From Anarhynchus alexandrinus (Eukaryota > Chordata > Aves > Charadriiformes > Charadriidae): a DNA stretch of 64,000 nucleotides. The notes below the pieces were generated by a model. The model was not told the DNA's origin. It made no database searches and saw nothing but the letters and a program-made list of their open reading frames with translations. The DNA lies in the NCBI GenBank assembly GCA_008711295.1, contig VUYV01000101.1:1610786-1674785 (forward strand). Direction: 5' to 3'. Below, one piece after another: positions 1 through 12,700 of this stretch. Both the position numbers and the translations under genes were made by a program. Position 1 is the first letter of the stretch. Each line of letters opens with the position of its first letter.

Positions 1-497
1 TAACATAAAATATGCTGTTAGATCAGATTATGTTTCTTCTTAATGTGAAAACCAGCACCTTTGTTTACATTTCTTTCTCAGCACAGGTATTTCCAGGTAT
101 TCAATCAGCAACTAATTTGGCTGTATGCTTAAAACTGATATTTTACATAGCATACTTCAAACACACAAAACAATTGTGATACCAGCAGCACTATTCAATT
201 TGCTTAAATTAGCCATGTGCTTAAGCGCTTTACTAGATCAAGAGCGAAAGCCAGAAGCTTTAACTGTCTTGACAACATACTGTAGATGTTACAGAACACT
301 TTGATAAAATTGTCATTGCCAGCTGAACACAGACATCAAATTACACTAATGTAAAAACAGCTATTACGGAGTTTGCTGAGTGGATACATGCAATTTCTTT
401 TGTTTTGGTTTTTGATTTAAGATTACAGTAACTTTTATATCTACTTCAGATTGCCCAAAGTACAACTGTTAGATAGAAAACAAGATCATGAGCTCAC
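1..497 (-). other. ATP10A intron 7, partial
   Basis: This stretch follows the exon 7 donor (GTGAGC). It is AT-rich, with no further ATP10A exon and no recognisable repeat. The intron's acceptor must lie before position 1. Confidence 0.8.
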
Positions 498-750
498 CGT
501 TATCATCATGGGAATACTCTATTCCAGAAACAGTGCATCTTCGGAAAACCATCTTGTTTTCAGTAAGTGTCCCAGTCTTGTCTGAAAAGATAAACTGCAC
601 CTGACCTAAGTCTTCTGTGATATTTAAAGCTCGGCACTGCAGCTGAGAGTCTGTTTCTTCATCATATAAATCTTTATCTTGATGAATAAAGTATACTTGG
701 CAGATTTTAACTATTTCAATAGATACATACAAAGAAATTGGAATCAGAAC
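498..750 (-). CDS. ATP10A: ATP10A exon 7: M4 PISL motif and catalytic DKTGT
   Basis: The exon is 253 nt, phase 0 in, 84 codons and a final G (phase 1 out). The acceptor is TGTGTATTCTAG and the donor GTGAGC. It opens [15 protein letters not shown], where PISL (730-741) is the unwound centre of M4 used for lipid passage in P4-ATPases. It continues with the stalk ([19 protein letters not shown]), then [12 protein letters not shown], and the phosphorylation motif DKTGT. The catalytic aspartate codon is GAC at 580-582, read on the minus strand. [16 protein letters not shown] follows and starts the P/N-domain boundary. All catalytic residues are intact. The remaining exons lie before position 1. 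Confidence 0.95.
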
Positions 751-3700
751 CTAGAATACACAAAAAGCAAGAGAATTAAGAGAAAACAGAAGCAAGGATA
801 CATTGAATTAGTAAAATCTAGTTAACTTGGTACTAGGCTAGAATGTAAAGAAGCTATGTACTTCAAGCATGTACTGTGAAGTTATTAGCATATTTGAAAA
901 AAGTTTATTTACTGTGTTAGAAGAGGAAAACCTATGGTGAATTGCAGAGCTGAAATGCATTATTATGTCTAGAAGGGTAATTATCAAAACTTGGACAGAA
1001 GCAAATGGTTTTTTGGCTTCTAAGGTGAGCTTGAAACTAGGTGGGAAAGAAAAAGAAAAAATAAACAAACAGTACAGTCAGAATCCTGTAAATGCGAAAG
1101 AATGGGACAAATTTATTTTGCATAAATAAAAGACGGTTTACAAATTCACTTTGCAGAAATACGAGAAACAAAATGAGAAGTGTAAACCTCTCCACAGGAA
1201 CATTCTTTTTGGCCTTGGCTTTTGCACTGAGGATTATTCAAACAAAGAACACATTTTATAATTGCTGAAGAAAGAGATGTGAGAATACTTTCAACTGTTT
1301 CTTGAGAATTGTCAAAACTCCACAAAATACCTAATTTGTACCTGAGTTTTTCCCTGCAGATATTTTTCAGGACGGAAATTCCCTTTTGCATACATTATTT
1401 AGCTTACTGAATTGTGTATGAGGGATAAATTATAGCCTGTATATATGTGGCAAATGTGGCTATTTAAACAAAAACTACAATTTTTGGTGTTGAAAGAATT
1501 CTGTGATTATTTTTTTTTAACCAATATCATAACCCAATACCTTACAGTAAAAAGTAATTTAACTCATCCTTTTTCACTCCTTTTTATAAAGGAGTTGCCG
1601 CCTCCAGTAACAACCTCTTCTAGTGTCACACTGGGCACACATTCCCATGACCAGGTGACATAAGTCTCTGTTACTTCTCTGAACTTACCACCACCTTCAC
1701 TATTCAATACATTTCTCTTCATGACCAAAAAACTTTTACGACAGTTTGTCATCTAGCTGAGATACGGAGTTAAGAGCAATATCTTTGGAAAGTGGTTAAA
1801 AAAGTATACAACTTATGTTCATACCAGGACACTGTACCCGAAGTGGCACCCACAGTCTTTGAGGTGTTGTTCCACAGTGGGTGGATAAGAAGCATAAAGC
1901 TTGTTTTCTCTTGGCAGGGCCCATTGCATCCTATCTCTTCCTACGTTTTAAAAATAAAATAAAATACCTGAGTCTTTTGGGGACGGTTCTCCAATTACTT
2001 TCTTCTCCAACGCCATGGGAGCTCTGACAGTTTAGTGTGTGTTTCAGTTTGTTTATTTTTCAGAGAAGTTATCACCTTTTTATCACTGGGTAGACCACTT
2101 CTTTTATTTAATTTAGCTTTCTGGTTATATATTATCATATTCCCTATAGCTAAAATTTAATTTTAAAGTGACTAAATGTACTTCTTTTTAGTCCTTGATA
2201 CTATACATACTGCATATTTATAGCTTTGTCACAGCAAACTATGAACAGAGGTGACAGCGTGTACAACTTGATTACCTGGAAAACTATGATGACTGTCAGA
2301 AATAAATATATTGAAGCTAAAACAGGAGACAAATATTTGCCATCAGGCCCTGCAACATCAAAAATTGGTTTCTTCTTCTCACCATATTGCCATACCCATA
2401 GGCCATGACCTGCAGAAAAGTTGAAAGAGAGAAAAATACAAATTACCTCAAAGAAAAAATGCTTATGGTACAGACTTGCTCTTAGACTTGAGTTACATGG
2501 GAAAGCGATATTTGTTTTCAACTATTCTGCGTGACTTTTAAAAAAGGTGCCAAACCCATGTTTTTTCCTGCCTTGTGTTTTGGGGTTTGAGAAAGGGGTT
2601 TGTCTGGCCTTAAGGACAGGATGCAAGAGTTATTTCACACAACTTTATCCAAATAAAGTGAGCTGGCCAGTCTAAATGAGTAATTTAGGCTCTTTCTGTA
2701 ATCAGCAGAGAAAACTAGACTTCTTCAGAAAATGACTCATTTCAGTGATATTTGATGTGTTAAAATGAAAGAACTTCATTGACTGTACTAGGTGCATCAC
2801 TAGCCAGCTACCACTAAACTAGTTGCAGCTGGATAAAGTCAGAACAGGCTTTAATCTCTGAAATAACTGTATCAGCAGAGTCAAGAGCATGGAAACTCAG
2901 GAACTAAGAGCAGAAGAAATTCTAAGCCTTCCTCAAACCCTTTTTTTAATTGATTGTGCTGATAACTATATAAAGATAATTATTGTTGTTTTGGGAAAAC
3001 AACATTCTTGTTAAAGAGACAGAAAGTTGCCTTTCTGTGGAGTGATAGGATTTGCAGTCCTAAAAGACCTAAAATGGTATGCCTGTTGTTTTTAAGATTA
3101 AAAACAAGGAAGAATTCCCCCATGATAAAAAGCAGTCAAACTATCTTCACTGTATGTCAGAAATCAGAAGAAAAGGATGAAGGCCTACTTTAAAAGTAAT
3201 CTTTTGTAAGCCACATCTGACAAGGTCGTTTACATCTTGATACATAAAACCAGCACTGAACTATTGAAAAATAAAAACAGTATTTACGCCAAGTGAGCAA
3301 ATTATTTTGTCCCTGCACTACCAACACAAGCATATCACCGTACTGATGTCTCTACTGATGTCTTTATTTTTATTCCTGAGAGCAAAAATCAGAAGCCCCA
3401 CACTGAGAATGACCTACATCAAGACTTGTTTTATAAATATCCTGACTCAGACTTTCAAAAGAATTAGTTAAGTGTCGTACCTCCACTTATACTTTCTCAA
3501 CAGAAGGTACAAAAATTGCTTGATGCTTACACAACACAGCTGTGCATGTCTTGAAGGACCAGGCACCTCTGGTTTCCAAGGGCTCAAGCAAATTTCTTTC
3601 CAGCTGTTTTTGGTTGTTACCACCTCCAGCAGTTTGCTCTGGCCCTCTGCTGGTGGTTTCTAGCCTCGTAGCAGAAGTGACAGCAGGGAAGGTGTATGTG

Positions 3701-6700
3701 TCACCTGCTGCGTGCCACCTCCTCCCGTTCACATTCATGCATCTCAGGAGTTTCAGCTGATCTGAAGCCACTGCAGCACACTTCCCGCTGCCGCTGCTCC
3801 AGGGGCAACACCTCGGATGCAGTGGCAGAGGGGACAGCTGCGGGCAGTGACTCCCTATAATTAAGCCTACCACAGCACTGGCTCCCTGACACTGAGACAC
3901 TACAGGAGAGTGTCATGAACTCAGTAGAAACAGATATGCCGGCTGATTCACAGCTGGAAAAACTCATCTTTAAACAGCATTTAACAATACCTGGAAAAAG
4001 GCACGCAGAGACGAATTAAAATGGCATAATATTGTTATTAAGCTAACCCATGGTTGTTAGGAAACATTCCAGTGTTTATGCCGTATGACTCACACACAAA
4101 CATTACAGAACACACAAACATTAAGGATATGGAATTCATATGCCATATATAAAGAATCATTTTGGGTGCCAAACCTAAAACTCAATTCATTCTCACAAGT
4201 GAACAGAAAAATGGCCTGAAGAGTATTAACCTGAACCTCAACGTTTCCTTAAACACTCCATGAAGTCTAGAGAGTCTTCTACTTGGACTTAGGCAGATTT
4301 AGACTTTTGTTTATTTCTTCTATGTTAAAGCTGCAGCCTTAGGCACAGTGCATCAATGTTGTACACTGTGTCCTTGATTTAATAAATAGTACTGGGGAAT
4401 AGCATTGTGCTAATTATGTTTATTGGCTGCTCACAAATTACTTTCTTGACTGATTAATGGCATGTTTAACACCTGTAAATTTGAGGGGACTACATATAAC
4501 ATGGCTTCTTTTGGACTGGACATTTTTGGATGCTATCAAGGGTGGCAGAAGCTAAGCCTTCAGATTTCTGGTACTAATAGCATATATTTGATTGATACTA
4601 AGGAGCTATTGAGATGAGCTTATGTATCAAGACATTTTGATTTCAAAGAAGGAAACATACCCAAAGTTAGGTAGTATGGAGGCAGCTGTATGGATTTCAT
4701 ATTTTGGCAGATACATATGTTTTTGATAAAGCCATCCTTTTGATAAAGGAATCCCAAGAGAGCCTGATACTTAAGTTTCTACTTTTAAAGAGCACTTACC
4801 AATGGCAGAAAACAGACACATGATTAGAAGTATAAGGACACACCAAAGGACATCGGCATTCATCTGTCTTTCAAGCTTACTGCGTTTGTAACGGGGTCCA
4901 TTATTATTTAACAAAGCTTTGGTCTCATGCCCTGCAGAAGCAATTACATCAGATGATGTAATATGGATTTTTGTTATTATTTTAAGGAAACTACAAAAAG
5001 GTGGTACGCCTAGTCAGACAGAAAAACAGCCTTTACCTGCATAGATTACTATTCCTGCAACTTCTTCTGTATTTCTAATGGTACATCCACGTAACAAAAG
5101 ATTTTCTTTGAACAGTCCATCCTTTTTTCCGTTTTTATGTACACTGCAGAAAATTTAAAAACAGAACAAAGCACAGCATGTCAAAACATTAAGCTTTTAA
5201 AATCATACTACTCTGTAATATAACAAGCCCAGGAAACACCTTCAAAGTTTAAGAAGTTTTGTCAACCTGATGGAGAAATATTTCCTTAGATCTTCCTCCT
5301 GGGAAGACTCTCTGGCAGACTTTGAAAACTGAGAACACCTACTCAAGAATCCCAAACATGCAGCAGTCCAGCTGGAGCAGTACCAGTTGCTCTTGGATAT
5401 ACAAATGAACTGGAAAAATGCTCACTAGAGATATGCAGGCCAAATCTACAGCATGTGTGCAGCCTATCTAATGCTTTGAAAATGCTTTGGACTTTCTGTG
5501 CGTGTGCAAATCGACTGTGCAATTACAGTTAATCCAGTCCACCTAAGAGCAGCTGTGTAGCGCATATGATTAACCCACTATTCACAATTTCATATCAAAG
5601 AAATCCTAGAAAGAAATACGGTGAAATTGGAAAAGGACTGTGCTTCAGAAGCAGTGGTACTAAGGAAGATGTGCCAGGGATAATATGTGTCAGTTCAGTG
5701 AAAAAGAAAGGAAAAAAATTCAATGTGTTCATCAGTGAGAACAAGAGAAATTCTTTTCAGAAGTGTCTCTCTAAGAAAGACGAAATGGCCTGTGCACTGA
5801 TGATTCCTGTTGACTAGCACCAAAACACATGAGAAAAATGGAACAGAGTAATGTTTCCACTACAACTTATAGTCTGCTGTGTATGGACTGACTCAAATTT
5901 CAGCTGACAGAGAAATACAGAAAACACCCTTATGAGAATTAACAGTCACCAGGGAAATGCTAAACAATAATAACAATTAAAAAATAGCATTAGAATGTTT
6001 TATTAGGTAAAAAAGACAAACCAAATAATATTTTCAAACCTTTTCTAAATTAATAAAATTTAATTTAATCAACTGCAGTATCCCAATGCCTCAGAGAAGA
6101 TTAAAGCTGAGTCTGGATTGTTTAAATGTTTTGCCTTCACTTTCAGAGCATCAAAACCATCACAATTCCAAAATCTAAAAAACGGACTGCGATAAAAAAC
6201 TAGCAAAAGCTGGGAGTTCAAGAGAAATCCTGGAAAAGCATATGTGCTATACTAAAATTAACACTGCAGTGTTGCAATGTCAAATTTTATGGCTACCTGG
6301 ATTTGAACATTTAAAATCCTGTGTCCCCCAAAATCTGCAAACTAGCTTAAAACTGTGCCTTTTATAAAAAGGTGGAGTTCTTTTCATTTGCTTCCTATTT
6401 TCTAAGCCTTCACACCTGGGTTAGCTCTTCATGCTTTTCTCTGACTGTTAGAATCTTTTCCTTTTCCAAATGAGGACCAAAATTCTAACTTTAGTACATC
6501 CTTCTAGGATCTCTGGCCTGAAGAACTTTATCAAATATCCTGAAATCTGCAAGAAGAAAAGATTCACATTGGTGAATCCTTTGTACTCTTCCCCAGTCTA
6601 GTAGGATGACTTGCAAATTACGCTGTTATGGTGGTTATGCTATGTAGCCTCTAGTCAATGCTCTTAGTGAGTAGAATATACACATTAATAATATATATAT

Positions 6701-9700
6701 GTTTTCATACATATGTATATATATACAGACACATATACACAGTTCTTTCAGTTCAGTATAATGCATTATACCCACGCCCTGCTCAAAAATAGAAATTAAA
6801 AGCTTTGGTGTTTCAACAGGTATGCTTAGCTTTTCACTTTAGGGATGGAGAAAAAGTGGTGGGTTTGACAGCTGAGGTAGCTGCAGCAGCAATAGCATCT
6901 GACTAGAGATGACTAGAGACTAGAAACAAATGGAGAAAAGAAGCAGCAGCTAACATCACGTTTGCGATTCCGATACAAAAATTAAGGGTTTTTTTTCATC
7001 AGGGGAGAACTTCCCCTGCTCATCCCATCCTCCCTGATGGCCTCAGACACAAGAAGAGAGGGTTTGCTTCTGTCCTCTTCAGCAAACCTCTTTAACTCAC
7101 TGCCTCACCTTTTGCCAAAGGAGCTTGAAGAAGTGGGGGTTGCCCAACAGCCTTCTTGCAGTATGCCAATAGGTGTAAGTGCTGATGGACAGCTGGAGAA
7201 TTACCCAAATTTGGCTGGGCTTGAACTATGGGAAATAATTTCTTAATGATTCCATACTGTAGAAATTACACTACTACCAGGATTCTACCATTCCTCTGCT
7301 TTTTAAGGCTGAATTCTACATTAGCCTTTCTCGTAAATCATGAAAATGTTAGTTTGAATTTCCAATGAAGTCTTCAAACGATAGTTATGGTTCCTGTTAA
7401 TAAATGGGACTTTTTAAAGACAAACCTACTTAAGCAGTAATTGCTTATGATTTTATAGCCTTCATTAATTTTTTACACTTCACAGTAACAGTGGACTGTG
7501 ACAGGTATATTGCACATGGCAACCTTTATATACAATTACTTGTGTATTTTTTCTGTACAATTATACATTTGTTCTTACTATCTTAGCTTATACAACTGCT
7601 CCAAAGCAATGCTGCAACATCTGAAGTTAACCTGTAGGTGCCAATACCCCAATCTACTGCCCTCATCCTCCGGCTGAGCACTCTCACCATGACACATCCT
7701 TACATGTATTTGGTACTGCTTTTTACTTTTCCATATCCAAATTAAGTCAATCAACTCACCTGTTGCTCAGCAGACCTTTAGAAAACATGAATGAAATCAG
7801 AATCTGGGGAGAAGAAGCTGGCAGGGGCTGGAGGAAACTTACTGTTTCCTTCTTGTCTGCACTCACTCCCAGTGACTCACTAACAGAACATACATATAAG
7901 GCAATTGGGCACTGATGATAAAAGGAAGACAAATTTACAGACATAAAGGTTTGGACTAAAAAATAATGAAAACTAGAGTTAGATAAAACTGCTCACTTTG
8001 ATAACAAACCTGCCAAGGCTATAACTTTATGTCTGGGTGGAGAGATGGCTTAGATCCCATTTCTAGCCCTGCAGAGTTATATACCTTAAGCTTGTTACAG
8101 AGGCTGAACCGTCTGTTTTTCCTCATTCTGGATTCAGGCCAGTATAACTTTGGAGGCAAAGAAACTTTTCTCTGTCAGTATTTAAAACAGTGGCCGGCTG
8201 AACAGAGGCCTGGAACATGAAGGCTAGCCCACAAGGGAATGCACTGGCAAGCGCAGGTGCAACGCTCTTTTTCTCTGCAATTTCTCACACAGATGACACC
8301 GCAAATATGCAGTATCTAAACATCTAAAATACACATGCACCACGAATTAGGAGAATTGGGCAGACCAGATGAAGTTAGCTAGTATTTTGCTACAGCACTC
8401 TGAAAGTGTTTGTGTAGAAATAAGCCTCCTGGTTTAATACAGAAATGCAAAAATAAGTCCGATGGTAGCTCACTTCAGCCTTCTATTATATTTTTCCTTG
8501 TTATGTGTTTACCAGCATTAAATAACAAGGTGATGTATCAAATCTGTATTCAGAAGAGAGTCTTCTTTCACTCTCTGGTTTCTCAAGTGTCTTACAAAGT
8601 CAGTGGTACAGCTGGCAATACTTTCCAAGGCTTGACACTCCCAAAGAAAATATTCAACAATGTTAAACATAGCCTTAGTGTACATCTTCAGTCAGAATCT
8701 TCCTGGCTCTCAATTCTGATGAAACTTAGTCTAGGCTTGGTTGTTGGTTTTTTTTTCCAGGAGAGGTGGTGTCGCTATAGCACATTAAAGAGACAATACT
8801 GTATAGATTTATACATTTTTTTTCCTTATTTTAGTATGATCAGATAAAGTTTTCTGTTCTTGTCTAATAATAAAATTTTTACTTTCAGAGAAAAGCTGAA
8901 AAGACAGAATGCAAATTACTACTTCTTCTTTTCCCTTGCTCATATACACACAAAAAAGCTAGAAACAAGTTTTTAAAGTAAATTTTGTTATTTTTGGAAC
9001 CTGGCATGGGATTTTTGAATGTTTGCCATGCATACTGTACATAATCTGGCTAGACCCACACAGGCAGGGGGCATGTTAGGTATTCTTTTTACACAGAAGA
9101 CTTCTTATAGAGAAATAAAAATGAGGAAATATGCTTGGGATACCTGAGGGTGCAGAAACTGCAAAACAGTATTAAAGCAAGCACCGAGTAGAACTGGTAG
9201 TCTGCCTGCATGTCTGCACACCCAGAGTGCATTCAATGAGGATTGTGCCAATATAACTGAAAAAGTCGTATGTAGTAACGGGCACACTACACTCTTGCAG
9301 CTATAGGATAGGGCCAGGCCTGTCTCAATGCATTATGCAGTATTTTTGTGGGTTTTTTTATTATCATGTCCCCTTTTACCCTGGCCTGCCTATGTTACAC
9401 TGTTTACCTATAGTGATCACATTTCAGAATAACTGCGGAGAACAAAATTTTTACATGTTTAGAACACACACACACACACACAAATATTTCTATTCCAGGA
9501 AAGATTTGTTAGCACAGACATTAGAACCAACGGAGCCCTTCGTATTTCAAATAGAAAAAAATAGCCTTAATCAAAACTGGAAACCTACTAAGTGGTCAAA
9601 ACTTCAAGCAAACTTCGACAGTAATGTCTCAGCACAGCTTTTACATGTGGATCTCTTTAAAGTCTATTATTTCAGAGCATCCCTATTTAAATATTTCAGT

Positions 9701-12700
9701 AACACTTCTCTGTTGAGCTATTATCAGCTGGGAGCTATCTGAACCTTTCTTTCAAGCAGTGACTACTGGTAAGATTTTGAACAAGAGTTAAGATCCGAGT
9801 TTGACATGGCAATGACATGTTTCAATTCAGATGTGCTAATTACTATTAATCTTGCTAATGTATGATTTGAAATAGACTCATAATTTCATGATACTAATGA
9901 AGGAAATGTGAAAAGAGAGGGGAAAAAGCCTTCTCCTGTGATAAATTAGGAAACTGAGAGTTTATTTGTTGAGGGGTTGATCCCTGCTCTTTACTTCAAA
10001 TGCCCCGCGGTCCTTTAGTTGTCAATCTCTTGCAGCGTAGCTGATGAGACCTGGAAATCAATTGATGCTTTCTGCCAGATTCAAAGCTGATGTCTTGGCT
10101 TTTTGCTGCGTCAGATTATATTTACATAATTTGTGAAACATTAAAATATAAAGAAGATTAAATAGAATCAATATTGAACAACAGTCTTCCAAAAGGTACT
10201 ACCATGTTTTCTGCTACATAATTCAAATGTTTCTGTGACTTACATGCTACAGACATTTTCTACATGAAGTACATAAGTAAATACATAATGAAAGACAAAT
10301 TTATGCATATCTCCTACAGCATTCAACCTCTGCTCAGTATTTTGGGGACTAAGACTCACACACATGAAGTGTGCTAGAAAAGCTGCCAAACTTTCCATTT
10401 CCGTATCTGGAAATGTCATTTCTGCTGTAGAGCGGGCTCTCTATTAATGTAGACAGTTACACACCCTCATGAAGTTATGTCTAGTACTAAACCTTTTTCT
10501 TTAAATGAACTGCAGGGCTTTGTGCTGCTAAATAAAGGAAAACATTTTCCCACACTACAACCTGATGTAGTTTCAAAAAAACTGTCCTGATTTACACCAG
10601 TTGACAGCACATCCTACACGATCTGTGACATCTGAGAGTAGTAACTGAGGTGGTAAATAGCATCACTATAAAAAACTCCCCAAGCTCCAGCAATTTACCT
10701 TGTGCCATCTACACTATTCAATACTGCTTATCACTCCTAATCAATATAGGTGATAAATCATTGCATTCTAGATAGAATTAGTGTCTGTTTAACTCTCTTC
10801 ATTAAAATTTAGACAAAAATTAAATATCCTGGTCTCTCACTCTCCATGTGGTTTCAGACTGCAGAAAAATAAGTCATGCAAGAGTGCATCTTCTAAGTCA
10901 CCACTATGGGCATGCCTACACACTACAGTCCTGGATATGTTAGAAACAAAGTGCTCCTGTAACATTTGCTTCTAAGCAGGACTGATTGGCCAGAGATGAC
11001 CACCCTGTTAATGCAGTTGTGTTTATTTAGAATTAAGTCAAGTGGCCATATGTACAAGCACACCCATTGTGTGAGCCAATCATTTTATTTTGTCTGAATG
11101 AGAAGAAAGGAATAAAAAATAGCTGGAGGAATATCAGTTTCACCTTCTGATTCTCCTCAATAACACTTATATTAAAAGAAACATCAAACAGATCCATCTT
11201 CATAAAAGCAGTGTACAACAGATTGTATTTGTTTGTTGGCTGTCTTCAACCGGTTTTCTATTTCCTCCCATTTCCAGATGGGCTTTTTTGATCCATGGAG
11301 GGAAGGAAAGGGAGAAGAGTGTCTGTAACTGCACTGCTTCATGCATTTGTTTCTGAAGTGTAAACTGATCAAAGCTAACAATTAAATCCATCCTAAGGAA
11401 TGGAAACGTGAGGCTCCCATCTCACCCTGAAGTGAGGATCCTCTAAAAGAGCTTCAAATATGCAGCTCTATTTAGATGTGATGATGATGCAACTTACAGA
11501 ACACAGCCCAAAACAAACCAGCATTTATTTTATTCCATATTAGAGAAAAGGAGTGTATACTGAAGGATATTATATGAAATACTCACATGTAACCTCGAAA
11601 CCTACTTAAGTCATTGTTTGGCTTCTCACATTCAATGACACTGGTGAACTTCAAGGGGTCAAATTCTGAGTCCTGGAAGAATAAAAGTGTTAATTACTTA
11701 GGGCAAAGACTTGCAAATTATAGCCAAAATGGTTTTCTTTTCTAGCTTACATAACATATTAAAGTCCAGTTGTTTTCAAAGGCAATCAAATGAATGACAC
11801 TGACCACTGGAACTAAAAATCAAAGGGACCCAGGCACCGAAATTCCTTAGATGCCTTCCAAAATCTCCCTTACAAGGATGACACTTTCGTTCTGCAAGTG
11901 GAAGAATGCGAGTTTCTAAAAACATTAGATAAAAGATGCTGAACTCAGAAGTCAAATGAATTTGGTCTGGAGTGGAAAAATGAAATTTAGCTGGGAAGGC
12001 TCTGAATATCCAATAGTATCACTATACTTCATGTTCAGTGAAGCTACTGAAAATCTAGGACAACAGAAGTCAATATACTGACAATTATGAAAAAGCTAAT
12101 ATGAGCTTTTGAAATATTAGCAAGACTTCTTAATTGCTTTATGCCAACACAGATAAATTAATCTACTACAGTAAATTACACACATATAGCAGAATAACTT
12201 TTTCCTAATTAACACTTAAAAACCTTCTTGATTCTCTAGCTCATTAGTCTGAAGATGGTATTTTTGCTGACTATATATGTTTGTTTACTTGTAGTTAGCA
12301 CCTTGTTGTGTCTGAGGAAAAATATCCTATCACAGCATAATTACTTGATTTTGTTAAATAAAAATCCAGGTTCTTCCTTCTTTGCCAGACCAAACAAACT
12401 ATGCAGTGAAATTAGAGATACCCGGTCCTGGTGCTGTTGAGAAGGCTGTTTGTTTCCATCAGCGATGACTAGCTTTAGAAAACTGCTTTGCACACCATTT
12501 GAATGAAAGAACCAATTGTGAATTACAATTTTATTAAGCTTTCAACAGTGATAACACTGCAAATGTTATGTTTTATAATGGTTTTGCTGAGCAGCTGTAG
12601 ACCCCAACCACTACCTTTTAGAACACACTAAGGGAATAGCTGACTAAGAATCAGTAACCAAAGGACAGTCACAATCTTATTGCCAGCTTCTCTGAAACAC

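Larger units (their letters stand above)
5144..11586 (-). other. ATP10A intron 3
   Basis: This 6443-bp intron contains an AT/TG-rich simple repeat near 6690-6725 and a short (AC)n at 9464-9482. I see no CR1 copy. A 145-codon ORF at 8410-8847 on the plus strand has no recognisable product and no coding character. Confidence 0.85.

Noticed and set aside
3487..3900. 137-codon ORF on the minus strand, and overlapping plus-strand ORFs
   Set aside because: No family resemblance; a GC-richer patch lowers stop-codon frequency in several frames at once.
8410..8847. 145-codon plus-strand ORF
   Set aside because: No recognisable domain, low-complexity hydrophobic end, no sign of splice sites or conservation visible from one sequence.
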